From assembly GCA_945875935.1 (NCBI GenBank), contig CAMCNE010000125.1:1-6034 (forward strand): DNA of 6,034 nucleotides. The letters are read 5' to 3'. This DNA comes from Bordetella parapertussis. GTDB lineage: Bacteria; Pseudomonadota; Gammaproteobacteria; Burkholderiales; Burkholderiaceae_C. Position numbers and translations under genes: made by a program. The notes beneath the pieces were generated by a model that was not told the origin of the DNA, ran no database searches, and saw only the letters and a list, made by a program, of their open reading frames with translations. Below are positions 1-6,034 of the stretch, piece by piece. Position 1 is the first letter of the stretch; the number at the start of each line of letters is the position of its first letter.

Positions 1-45
1 TTGTATTTCCAGCCGGCGCAATAGGTCAATGGGGAGATCTTTCAG

Positions 46-1494
46 TCATCGTCCGGGGCGTGCCAGAGGCCTTGCGCGCTCGAATGCCCGCGCCGTTCGC
101 AGCACCAGCGCGTCGCCGAACATCGGCCCCACGATCTGCAATCCGATCGGCAAGCCATCGGTGGTCAAACCGCAGGGGATGCTACAGGCCGGCTGCTGCG
201 TCAGGTTGAACGGGTGGCTGAAGGGCGTCCAGCCCAGCATGGTTTCGGCGGACATGGGCCGCTGGCCGGCGGGTAGAGCGTCGAATGCGGGCACCGCCAC
301 GCTGGGGGTCACCAGCACATCGAAGCGCTGCATGAACTGCCGCATGTGCGAGCCCAGAGCGGCGCGCCGCTGGTGCAGGCTTTGCAGCTCGAGCACGGTG
401 AGGGCCGAGCCGATGTGCGCCTGAGTCGCGAAATCGGGGTCCGCCACGCTGCGCTGCGCCGGCGTCAACTGGCTCCACAGCGACCACACCGTCGCGAACC
501 ACAGACCGGTGGTGATCTCAAGCGGGTCTTCGAACCCCGGGTCGATCGCCTCGACCTGCGCGCCCAGCAATTGCAGCTCGAAGACCGCGCGCTCGCATGC
601 TGCCGCCACTTCGGGGTGAACCTGTTTGGCGTAGCCGAGCGTGGGCGACCAGGCCACGCGCAGCTCCTTGACTCCATCGTCGAGGCCCGCGGTGTGGTCA
701 CGCCCGTCGGGTGGCAGCGAACTCCAGTCGCGCGCGTCGGGGCGCGTCAGCACGTTCATCATCAGCGCGGCATCGCGCACGCTCATGGTGATGGGGCCGA
801 TGTGGGCCACGCTGCCGAAGGGCGAGGGCGGATACGCCGGCACCCGACCGAAGCTCGGCTTCAGACCGAAGGTGCCGCACAGCGCGGCCGGAATGCGCAC
901 GCTGCCGGCCCCGTCGGTGCCCACCGACAGCGGCCCCATGCCGGCGGCCACCGCTGCCGCCGAGCCGCCCGATGAGCCGCCGGGCGTGCGATCGAGCCGC
1001 CAGGGGTTGTGCGTCAGCCCGGTGAGCGGCGAATTGGTTTCGGCCTTGCAGCCGAACTCGGGCGTGGTGGTCTTGCCCAGCAGCACCGCGCCGGCTTCGC
1101 GCAGCCGTGCGGTGGCTGGCGCATCGACGTCCCAGGCTTGCGTGGCATCGACGCTGCGGCTGCCGCGACGCGTCGGCCAGCCGCGCGCGAGGATCAGGTC
1201 CTTGACCGAGACCGGCACGCCTTCGAGTTCGCCGCAGGCGGTGCCATCGCGTCGCCAGGCTTGCCAGCGGGCTTCGCTGCGGCGTGCCGAAGCCAGGGCG
1301 TCTTCGGCCGCGACCAGCACGAAGGCGTTGAGTTGGGGCTCCAGCCGCGCGATGCGCTCAAGCACCGCGCGGGTGGCCTCGACGGGCGAGGCCGCGCCCG
1401 ATCGGAAGGCATCGAGCAGTTCGCTGGCCGTCACATCGGCCAGGCTGGGCGCCAGTTGCTCGATGCCCTTGGGTGAACCCGGCCCGCCGTCCAT
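46..1494 (-). CDS. Amidase-signature family hydrolase (amidase)
   Basis: A 482-residue enzyme of the amidase signature family, which hydrolyses carboxylic amides to acid and ammonia or amine; the natural substrate cannot be told from sequence. The Ser-cisSer-Lys triad is visible: Lys98 in GVPVSVKD, cis-Ser174 in the PGGSSGGSAAA glycine/serine loop, and nucleophile Ser198 in GTDGAGSVRIPA. The 24-residue gap between the two serines matches FAAH and malonamidase. The nucleophile loop reads DGAGS rather than the commoner DTGGS/DGGGS, a conservative change. Length is normal and both ends look intact. There is no signal peptide, so it is probably cytoplasmic. The ATG start at 1494 has no clear Shine-Dalgarno; a GTG at codon 21 (1432-1434), just before the conserved helix TASELLDAFRSG, is an alternative. 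It begins 17 bp after the protease stop, so co-transcription is likely. It is not GatA by context, since no gatB or gatC is nearby. Nothing terminator-like is seen in the 45 bp beyond its stop. The family call is secure; the substrate is unknown. Confidence 0.93.
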   Translation of the reverse strand: MDGGPGSPKGIEQLAPSLADVTASELLDAFRSGAASPVEATRAVLERIARLEPQLNAFVLVAAEDALASARRSEARWQAWRRDGTACGELEGVPVSVKDLILARGWPTRRGSRSVDATQAWDVDAPATARLREAGAVLLGKTTTPEFGCKAETNSPLTGLTHNPWRLDRTPGGSSGGSAAAVAAGMGPLSVGTDGAGSVRIPAALCGTFGLKPSFGRVPAYPPSPFGSVAHIGPITMSVRDAALMMNVLTRPDARDWSSLPPDGRDHTAGLDDGVKELRVAWSPTLGYAKQVHPEVAAACERAVFELQLLGAQVEAIDPGFEDPLEITTGLWFATVWSLWSQLTPAQRSVADPDFATQAHIGSALTVLELQSLHQRRAALGSHMRQFMQRFDVLVTPSVAVPAFDALPAGQRPMSAETMLGWTPFSHPFNLTQQPACSIPCGLTTDGLPIGLQIVGPMFGDALVLRTARAFERARPLARPGR

Positions 1495-1511
1495 GGGCCA
1501 GGTCGTCGGGC

Positions 1512-3905
1512 TTACTGCGACAGACCCAGCGTGTAGTTGCCGGTGCTGCTGGTGCGAAGCACCCGAACGTACACGTTGACGGCCGCAGCGGCAGTGTTGG
1601 TGTAGGTGATTCTTTCAGCCGCACCTGCCGTGGTCGAAGCGCTGCTGGCCAACTGGGTTGTGCCATTGCTGGCGTACAGCCGCAGGTCGAAGTTGGCCGT
1701 GGCAGGCATGCTGAGCGTGGCCGTCAGCGTCTTGCCCGCGCCCAGCGACAGCCGGTAGTAGTCGGTGTCACTGTTGCTGCTGATGCGACCACTCACGCTG
1801 GCCGGGTTGGCGCTCACCACCTGCGCGCCGCCGGCGCTGTTGTTGTTGCTGGTCGTTTCGCTCACCGCGGTCACCGTGCCGCAGGCCAGCGTGCTGAAGC
1901 TGCGTTCATTGCCGTAGACGGTGCCGCCGCTGCTCACACCCTTGGCTCTGAAGTAGTAGGTGGTGCTGCAGGCCAGCCCCGACAGAGCTCGAGTGGCGCT
2001 GCCGGTGGTGGTCACGGCGCTGGGGGTGGCGGCCAGACCGGTGATGCTGTAGACGCCGGTCACGGTGCCGTATTCAAAGGTCACCGCGGTGCTCGCGCCA
2101 TTGGCCACGATCGTGCTGTTGAGCGTGGCGCTACCGGTGGTGATGCTGGTCGCAGCACCCGTGGTCACCGTGGGCGCGCAGGCGGATGTGGTGAAGCTGA
2201 GTTCGCTGCCCGTCGATGAGCCGGCGCTGCTCACGCCCTTGGCGCGGAAGTAGTACTTGGTGTTGCACAACAGACCCGATACGGCGAGTGTTGAAGCACC
2301 CGTGGTGTCCACGGTGCCGCCCGTGGTGGCGCTCTGGCTGGTGGACGAGTAGCTCCCGCTGGCCGTGCCGTAATCGAAGCTCACCGTTGTGCTGCTGCCG
2401 TTGGCGCTGGTCGTGCTGTTCAGCGTGGCGCCGGTGGCGGTGATGTTGCTGGCGGCGTTGGTCGTGACGACCGGCAGCGAGGCGAACGTCGATGCGATGG
2501 TCACCGCCGCATTGGCATCGACGATGCCCGCGCCGCACTGAGCACACGCGGCCGGGAACGCCCGTGAGGTGCTCTTGAGTGCGCCTTCGACCTGATCGGG
2601 GGTCAGCTGCGGATTTTTCTCCAGCATCAGCGCGACCACGGCCGACACATGCGGCGTGGCCATCGAGGTGCCCTGGTAGTAGGCGTAGCTGTCAGCACCC
2701 GGCGTGGTGGTGCCGGTGTTGAGTGTGGACAGCACGCCGTTGGTCGTGATGCCACCTGTCGTGTCGCCGCCGGGTGACGCCACATCGACAGCCGCTCCGA
2801 AGTTCGAGTAGTAGGCCTTGCCACCGGTGCGTCCCACCGCCGCCACGGTGATGACGCCCGCGCAATTGGCAGGCGATGCATTGGAGACGTCGACATTGCT
2901 GTTGCCGGCGGCCACCACGATCACCGCACCGCGGCTGCGGGCGCCGTTGATCGCGGTCTGGGTGGTGGTGCCACACGCGCCGCTGCCGCCCAGCGACATG
3001 CTGATCACGCGAGCGGGTGTGGGGTTCAGCGGCAGGCCGGCGACGGTGCCGCCCGACGCCCAGACGATCCCGTCGGCGATGTCGCTGGTGTAGCCGCCGC
3101 AACGGCCCAGAGCCCGCACGGGTTGCACCTTGGCGCCATACGCCGCGCCGGCCACGCCATTGGCGTTGTTGGTGACCGCAGCGATGGTGCCGGCCACGTG
3201 GGTGCCATGCCACGAACTGTTGCTGGCCCTTGACAGGAACCCGCACTGGCCGGCGGTGTTCCAGTCACCCGGGTCGAGCGCATCGTTGTCGCGGCCATTG
3301 CCGTCGTTGGCCGTGGCGATGTCGGCAATCATGTCGTAGCCCGGCACGAGGTTGGCTGCCAGATCCGCATGCGGCCTGTAGCCGGTGTCGATCACGGCCA
3401 CCACGATGCCAGCGCCCGTGGTCTGATCCCAAGTCGACGGCAGGTTCAAGCCGCCGGCGCTTTCGTAGTAATGCCACTGGTCCAGATAGCGGGGGTCATT
3501 GGGCGTGAGCAGGATGTGCATCTTGCGGTCGGGTTCCGCAAATTGCACATCGGGGTTGGCTGCGATGGCCTGCGCCAGCGCTTCGATCGCCTTGCGACCG
3601 AGCTCGCGGTCGAGCTTCATCACGTAGGACCCGGCGGTGTTCCTGCGCAGGAACTGCATCTGCGCGCCGGTGCGGTTGGCCTTGGTGTGCGCATCCGACA
3701 TGGTCTGCAGGTCAGCACGCGCTTCGGCGGCCGTGCCCTTGCGGTACTTGATGATCAGCCGGTCGGTGCCATCAGCCTGATCCGCAGCCACATCCTGTGG
3801 ATTCGCATTCACACCGCCGGCGATGGCCGGGGCGCTGAGGCCCAGCGCAGCCAGCGCCGCAACGATGCAAACGAGCCGATGGAACTTCTTGAAAACTGCT
3901 GACAT
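1512..3905 (-). CDS. Secreted S8 subtilisin-like serine protease with FN3-like repeats and PPC domain
   Basis: A 797-residue extracellular endopeptidase precursor. Domains in order: a Sec signal peptide (residues 1-29, basic KKFHR, hydrophobic core, likely cleavage after APAIA); an I9-like inhibitory propeptide (about 46-127, from RLIIKYRKG to VQFAEPD); the subtilase catalytic domain (about 140-470); two FN3-like repeats (about 478-577 and 578-676); and a bacterial pre-peptidase C-terminal (PPC) domain (about 685-797, with DTDYYRLSLGAGKTLTATL and FDLRLY). The catalytic triad is complete: Asp173 in VIDTGY, His233 in HGTHVAGT, Ser414 in GTSMATPH, with oxyanion Asn335 in AAGNSN. Cysteines in the catalytic domain (C221, C269, C311, C348, C454, C457) suggest disulfides suited to life outside the cytoplasm. 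In related proteases the prodomain is removed and C-terminal PPC parts are often processed. The ATG start is supported by GGAG 7 nt upstream and by the signal peptide starting there. The closest kinds are the secreted serine proteases of Xanthomonas and Dichelobacter type. The substrate is unknown; a role in nutrient scavenging is inference. Confidence 0.95.
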   Translation of the reverse strand: MSAVFKKFHRLVCIVAALAALGLSAPAIAGGVNANPQDVAADQADGTDRLIIKYRKGTAAEARADLQTMSDAHTKANRTGAQMQFLRRNTAGSYVMKLDRELGRKAIEALAQAIAANPDVQFAEPDRKMHILLTPNDPRYLDQWHYYESAGGLNLPSTWDQTTGAGIVVAVIDTGYRPHADLAANLVPGYDMIADIATANDGNGRDNDALDPGDWNTAGQCGFLSRASNSSWHGTHVAGTIAAVTNNANGVAGAAYGAKVQPVRALGRCGGYTSDIADGIVWASGGTVAGLPLNPTPARVISMSLGGSGACGTTTQTAINGARSRGAVIVVAAGNSNVDVSNASPANCAGVITVAAVGRTGGKAYYSNFGAAVDVASPGGDTTGGITTNGVLSTLNTGTTTPGADSYAYYQGTSMATPHVSAVVALMLEKNPQLTPDQVEGALKSTSRAFPAACAQCGAGIVDANAAVTIASTFASLPVVTTNAASNITATGATLNSTTSANGSSTTVSFDYGTASGSYSSTSQSATTGGTVDTTGASTLAVSGLLCNTKYYFRAKGVSSAGSSTGSELSFTTSACAPTVTTGAATSITTGSATLNSTIVANGASTAVTFEYGTVTGVYSITGLAATPSAVTTTGSATRALSGLACSTTYYFRAKGVSSGGTVYGNERSFSTLACGTVTAVSETTSNNNSAGGAQVVSANPASVSGRISSNSDTDYYRLSLGAGKTLTATLSMPATANFDLRLYASNGTTQLASSASTTAGAAERITYTNTAAAAVNVYVRVLRTSSTGNYTLGLSQ
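1878..2474 (-). repeat. Tandem duplication encoding two FN3-like modules in the protease
   Basis: Two consecutive modules of about 99 codons (residues about 478-577 and 578-676) share the pattern VVTT/TVTT, TGATLNST/TGSATLNST, ANGSSTTVSFDYGT/ANGASTAVTFEYGT, and YYFRAKGVSS followed by a short SFTT/SFST strand. Similarity extends to DNA: the 30 bases from 1929 and from 2226, exactly 297 bp apart, differ at 3 positions by eye. Each module has two cysteines 29 residues apart (C547/C576 and C646/C675), probably one disulfide per module. Such modules usually act as spacers or carbohydrate/substrate-adhesion domains; which applies here is unknown. Confidence 0.85.
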
Positions 3906-4064
3906 GGGGGTACTCCGGAATGTCGATCAAGGCGCGCAAGCCCGGATGCCATGAGGCTGCCCCGAGTTGCAAACCGCCGGAGACTACACAAACCCCACTC
4001 GTTTGACGACCCCTGGAACCCAGAACCCCCTGAATGAGGGCTGGCGCTCAGCCGGCCATGCCGC
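3906..4064. other. Intergenic region between lipoprotein gene and protease gene
   Basis: This 159-bp gap lies between the lipoprotein stop and the protease start, both on the minus strand. It is long enough for a protease promoter, but no good sigma-70 -35/-10 pair stands out. A 5-bp hairpin just after the lipoprotein stop (GGCTG/CAGCC, 4039-4053) has no T-run and is not a convincing terminator. Apart from the protease ribosome binding site at 3913-3916 nothing else is recognised. Confidence 0.5.
3913..3916 (-). promoter_or_regulatory. Ribosome binding site of the protease gene
   Basis: On the minus strand the sequence reads CCGGAGTACCCCC before the ATG. GGAG sits 7 nt from the start codon, which is good spacing and fixes the protease start at 3905, where the signal peptide also begins. 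Confidence 0.75.
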
Positions 4065-4586
4065 TCATTTTTCGGGCGTGGCCTGTACGGCAGGCGCCGT
4101 GGTGGTGTCGGGCTGGCAGCCGCGCGTCATGCGCACGCCTTTCAGAAAGCCTCGGCGCACCTTGCCGGCGGCCAGCGCTGACGAGACCTTGCTCGAATGA
4201 CGCTCGGCGCCGCTGAGCTTGCGCACCCAGCTGCGAAACGGCACCACGCCCTCGGTCATGCCCTTGAAGGCGTTCATGGCGGCGTCGCTGGCCATCTCGG
4301 ATCCGCGATCGATGAGATCCTGGCTGCGCTTTTCTCGTGGCGCGTCCATGTCCGGCCCGAGCAATTCATCGAGTTGCTCGATTTCTTCGGCCAGCCCGGC
4401 GCAACCGGGGTCGTCGGGCTCGCGATAGGGGTGCTCGCGTGCCTTGACCAACGGCTCGGGGATCGGCGTCTGGTTCAAATTGAAGTCGTTGAGCGGCGTG
4501 GCGGCCACCTCGGTCACCCGTTTGGTCTGCGGCGTGGCGCAGGCCGCGAGGCACAGCACACACAGCACAACGAGAGTTCGTTTCAT
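4065..4586 (-). CDS. Small outer-membrane-type lipoprotein of unknown function
   Basis: A 173-residue lipoprotein precursor. The start is set at the internal ATG 4586, not the farther upstream ATG at 4661, because a classic lipoprotein signal begins there: MKRTLVVLCVLCLAAC, with a short basic n-region, a hydrophobic core and lipobox LAAC, so Cys16 is the likely lipidated residue. Ala at +2 gives no inner-membrane retention signal, pointing to the outer membrane. The mature part is soluble and charged: a Pro-rich linker (about 28-60), an acidic helix-like stretch (AEEIEQLDELLGPDMDAPREK, broken here as residues 66-86), a small-residue segment (about 95-113), a basic stretch VPFRSWVRKLSGAERH (115-130), AAGKVRRGFLKG (139-150), and a Thr/Pro/Ala tail. 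Two further cysteines, C62 and C157, may pair in the periplasm. I do not recognise a named family; it resembles conserved hypothetical lipoproteins of Burkholderiales and Xanthomonads from memory only. It heads the minus-strand block, upstream of the secreted protease, but a functional link is not shown. Confidence 0.85.
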   Translation of the reverse strand: MKRTLVVLCVLCLAACATPQTKRVTEVAATPLNDFNLNQTPIPEPLVKAREHPYREPDDPGCAGLAEEIEQLDELLGPDMDAPREKRSQDLIDRGSEMASDAAMNAFKGMTEGVVPFRSWVRKLSGAERHSSKVSSALAAGKVRRGFLKGVRMTRGCQPDTTTAPAVQATPEK

Positions 4587-4695
4587 GGTCTCCAAGCCGT
4601 AGTAACGTGTCCCCAGTGGAGCACCGCAGCGCCCAGGTGGTTTGAGTGGAGTGCACTGCATTCACAGTTCATTTGCGACTCTTTGTCTTTTGACC
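4587..4695. other. Divergent promoter region between lipoprotein gene and yaaA
   Basis: The 109 bp between the two divergent start codons must hold promoters for both directions. Only weak candidates are visible: TTCACA at 4661-4666 resembles a -35 box for yaaA, but its -10 partner (near 4684-4689, TGTCTT) is poor. An 8-bp palindrome AGTGCACT lies at 4650-4657. No OxyR-type ATAG-N7-CTAT site was found, although yaaA is OxyR-controlled in E. coli. Assignments here are tentative. Confidence 0.4.
4590..4593 (-). promoter_or_regulatory. Likely ribosome binding site of the lipoprotein gene
   Basis: The minus strand reads CTTGGAGACC directly before the ATG at 4586. GGAG is only 3 nt from the start codon, closer than ideal, but it is the only purine-rich match and it supports the internal start over the upstream ATG at 4661. 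Confidence 0.5.
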
Positions 4696-5478
4696 ATGCT
4701 GTTCGTACTGTCTCCCGCCAAATCGCTCGATTACGAGACCCCGTCCAAGGTCACTCAACCGACCACGCCGCAGTTCGTGGCGCGCTCGGCCGAGCTGATT
4801 GACATCCTCAAGGCCAAGAGCCCGGCCGAGATCGCCGCGCTGATGGACTTGTCGGATCCGCTGGCCGCGCTCAACGTGGCGCGCTACGGCGTGTGGAGCC
4901 CACGCTTCACCGACAGCAACAGCAAGCCGGCGGTGCTCGCCTTCAATGGCGACGTGTACGAAGGCCTGGATGCAGCGTCGCTGTCCGAAGCAGATCTTCA
5001 ATGGGCGCAGCAGCACCTGCTGATCCTGTCGGGGCTGTACGGCGTGCTGCGCCCGCTCGATCGCATGCAGCCTTATCGGCTCGAGATGGGCACCGCGCTC
5101 GACAACGCGCGCGGCAAGAACCTCTATGCCTTTTGGGGGGACACGCTGGCTGGCCACATCAACGAGCGCTTGCAGTCCGACGCCTCGCCGGTGATCGTCA
5201 ACCTCGCCTCGCAGGAGTACTTCAAGGCGGTGCGGCCCACCGCCGCCAGCCGCTGGCTCAAGCCGCGCATCGTCGAGTGCGTGTTCGAGGACTGGAAGGC
5301 CGGCCAGTACAAGGTCATCAGCTTTCACGCCAAGCGTGCGCGCGGGCTGATGGCCCGGTTTGCCATCACGCAGCGCTTGAGCACGCCGCAGGGCTTGCAG
5401 GACTTTGACCTTGAAGGCTATGCCCATGCCGCCGAGGCCAGCGATGAACAGCGGCTGGTGTTTCGGCGCAAGGCTTGA
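4696..5478 (+). CDS. yaaA: YaaA, peroxide stress response protein (UPF0246/DUF328)
   Basis: A 260-residue cytoplasmic protein matching the YaaA family along its full length (E. coli YaaA is about 258 residues). In E. coli, YaaA is induced by OxyR under hydrogen peroxide and lowers intracellular unincorporated iron, limiting Fenton damage to DNA and proteins; its biochemical activity is not settled, though DNA binding has been reported. Family hallmarks seen: SPAKSLDYE (6-14), AFNGDVYEGL (82-91), LSGLYGVLRPLD (111-122), YRLEMGT (127-133), FWGD (146-149), NLASQEYFK (169-177), FHAKRARGLMARF (210-222) and RLVFRR (253-258). The ATG at 4696 is chosen because the family begins M-L-F/I-V-L/I-SPAK; an in-frame TTG at 4642 would add an unconserved 18-residue leader. 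No clear Shine-Dalgarno precedes this ATG. The next gene starts 11 bp after the stop, suggesting an operon with a Fe(II)-dependent oxygenase. No disruption is seen. Confidence 0.97.
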   Translation: MLFVLSPAKSLDYETPSKVTQPTTPQFVARSAELIDILKAKSPAEIAALMDLSDPLAALNVARYGVWSPRFTDSNSKPAVLAFNGDVYEGLDAASLSEADLQWAQQHLLILSGLYGVLRPLDRMQPYRLEMGTALDNARGKNLYAFWGDTLAGHINERLQSDASPVIVNLASQEYFKAVRPTAASRWLKPRIVECVFEDWKAGQYKVISFHAKRARGLMARFAITQRLSTPQGLQDFDLEGYAHAAEASDEQRLVFRRKA

Positions 5479-5489
5479 GCGGGGCAGTG

Positions 5490-6034
5490 ATGGCGGTCTC
5501 TGATGTGACCCCCGAGCTGCGACGCTGGATCGTCGAGCACACGGCGCTGGGCCACACGCCGGGACAGTTGTTGACCTCGATGCTGGCCAGTGGCTGGGCC
5601 GCACCGGCAGCCGGCCGTGTGCTTGAAGAGGTGCTGTGCAGCCAGGCTGTCGAGCTGCCGCATCTGGCCGATCTGCCTCCTGCGGTGCCGGTGCCTGAAT
5701 TGACGTCCTCGGCCCATGCTGCACAGGTGGTGGCGCGCATGGCCAAGCCGTGCGTGATCGTGCTCAGCGGCTTGCTCACGCATGAAGAGTGCGACGAACT
5801 GGTGGCCCTGGCGCGGCCCAGGCTGTCTCGTTCCGAGACGGTGCGGCTGAGCACCGGCAGCAGCGAAATCCACCAGGCCCGCACCAGCGAGGGCATGTTC
5901 TTCGGCCGCGAGGAAAACCCGCTGTGCGCGCGCATCGAGCAGCGCATTGCCGAGATGTTCAACTGGCCGATCGAAAACGGCGAAGGCTTGCAGGTTCTGC
6001 ACTACAGCCCCGGCGCCGAATACAAGCCGCACTA
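5490..6034 (+). CDS. 2-oxoglutarate/Fe(II) oxygenase, prolyl 4-hydroxylase type (3'-truncated by window end)
   Basis: An open frame runs from ATG 5490 to the window edge without a stop, giving 181 complete residues. The C-terminal half of the visible part matches the start of a prolyl 4-hydroxylase alpha-subunit-like (P4Hc) domain: PCVIVLSGLLTHEECDELV (about 87-105), RSETV (114-118), the RTSEGMFF segment (131-138), ARIEQRIAEMFNWPIENGEG (147-166) and LQVLHYSPGAEYKPH (168-181). In this family the last His begins the iron-binding HxD motif (usually PHYD/PHFD), so H181 is the predicted first ligand; the Asp, the distal His and the 2-oxoglutarate-binding Arg/Lys lie beyond the window. Family enzymes hydroxylate proline or another residue using O2 and 2-oxoglutarate; the target here is unknown. 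Residues 1-80 form an extra N-terminal part with a helical stretch (LRRWIVEHTALGHTPGQLL, then a SGWAAPAAGRVLEEVL helix) and a Pro-rich linker. A GTG directly before the ATG (5487) is an alternative start; no strong ribosome binding site is visible, so translation may be coupled to yaaA 11 bp upstream. Confidence 0.88.
   Translation, partial: MAVSDVTPELRRWIVEHTALGHTPGQLLTSMLASGWAAPAAGRVLEEVLCSQAVELPHLADLPPAVPVPELTSSAHAAQVVARMAKPCVIVLSGLLTHEECDELVALARPRLSRSETVRLSTGSSEIHQARTSEGMFFGREENPLCARIEQRIAEMFNWPIENGEGLQVLHYSPGAEYKPH

Noticed and set aside
641..1579. Long plus-strand open frame (312 codons) opposite the amidase, and similar ones at 346-975 and 1009-1476
   Set aside because: They lie antisense to a gene with all catalytic motifs intact, have low-complexity Arg/Ala/Ser composition and no recognisable domain; long antisense frames are expected in GC-rich DNA.
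1473..2219. Plus-strand open frame of 248 codons opposite the protease C-terminus
   Set aside because: Gly/Ala/Arg/His-rich composition mirrors the repetitive Ser/Thr/Ala codons of the protease; no domain and no ribosome binding site.
4039..4053. Hairpin GGCTG-GCGCT-CAGCC just after the lipoprotein gene as a terminator
   Set aside because: The stem is only 5 bp and is followed by no T-run on the minus strand.
3930..4060. Sigma-70 promoter for the protease gene
   Set aside because: A TGTAGT-like -10 can be seen on the minus strand, but no -35 at proper spacing; too weak to list.
4587..4661. 25-residue N-terminal extension of the lipoprotein from ATG 4661
   Set aside because: The extension would bury the lipoprotein signal peptide; the internal ATG at 4586 starts a textbook signal with a nearby GGAG.
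4642..4695. TTG start at 4642 adding 18 residues to YaaA
   Set aside because: The family begins at the M-L-F-V-L-SPAK segment; the extension has no conserved features.
4669..5724. Minus-strand open frame of 351 codons opposite yaaA and the oxygenase start
   Set aside because: Antisense to the full-length conserved YaaA; Arg/Gln/His-rich shadow translation without a motif.
5366..6032. Minus-strand open frames (5366-5962 and 5418-6032) at the right end
   Set aside because: The plus strand here carries a continuous frame with prolyl-hydroxylase family motifs, so the minus frames are shadows.

Overview
The window is GC-rich DNA. The gene content (a YaaA/UPF0246 protein next to a prolyl-4-hydroxylase-type oxygenase, a secreted subtilase, an amidase-signature enzyme and a small lipoprotein) suggests the chromosome of a betaproteobacterium, probably Burkholderiales (Comamonadaceae or the Rubrivivax/Leptothrix group). 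This is inferred from protein style and base composition; no rRNA or other strong taxonomic marker is present.

Layout. Five protein genes fill the window in two divergent blocks that face away from each other around 4587-4695. The minus-strand block reads right to left: a small lipoprotein of unknown function (4586-4065), a 159-bp gap, a large secreted S8 (subtilisin-like) protease with two FN3-like repeats and a C-terminal PPC domain (3905-1512), then after 17 bp an amidase-signature hydrolase (1494-46). The plus-strand block has yaaA (4696-5478) and, 11 bp later, the first 181 codons of a 2-oxoglutarate/Fe(II) oxygenase of the prolyl 4-hydroxylase type (5490 onward), cut by the window end just at its iron-binding HxD motif.

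How the genes may work together. The yaaA-oxygenase pair looks like an operon. YaaA in E. coli limits free iron during peroxide stress, and the oxygenase needs Fe(II), so an iron/redox link is possible but inferred. The protease and lipoprotein are cell-envelope or exported proteins; the amidase is probably cytoplasmic, and its 17-bp spacing suggests co-transcription with the protease without an obvious functional tie.

No mobile element, CRISPR array, tRNA, rRNA, riboswitch or convincing terminator was seen. The region looks like ordinary chromosome. I found no clear sign of an undescribed system; the most interesting points are the oxygenase paired with YaaA, the duplicated cysteine-bearing module in the protease, and the uncharacterised lipoprotein.
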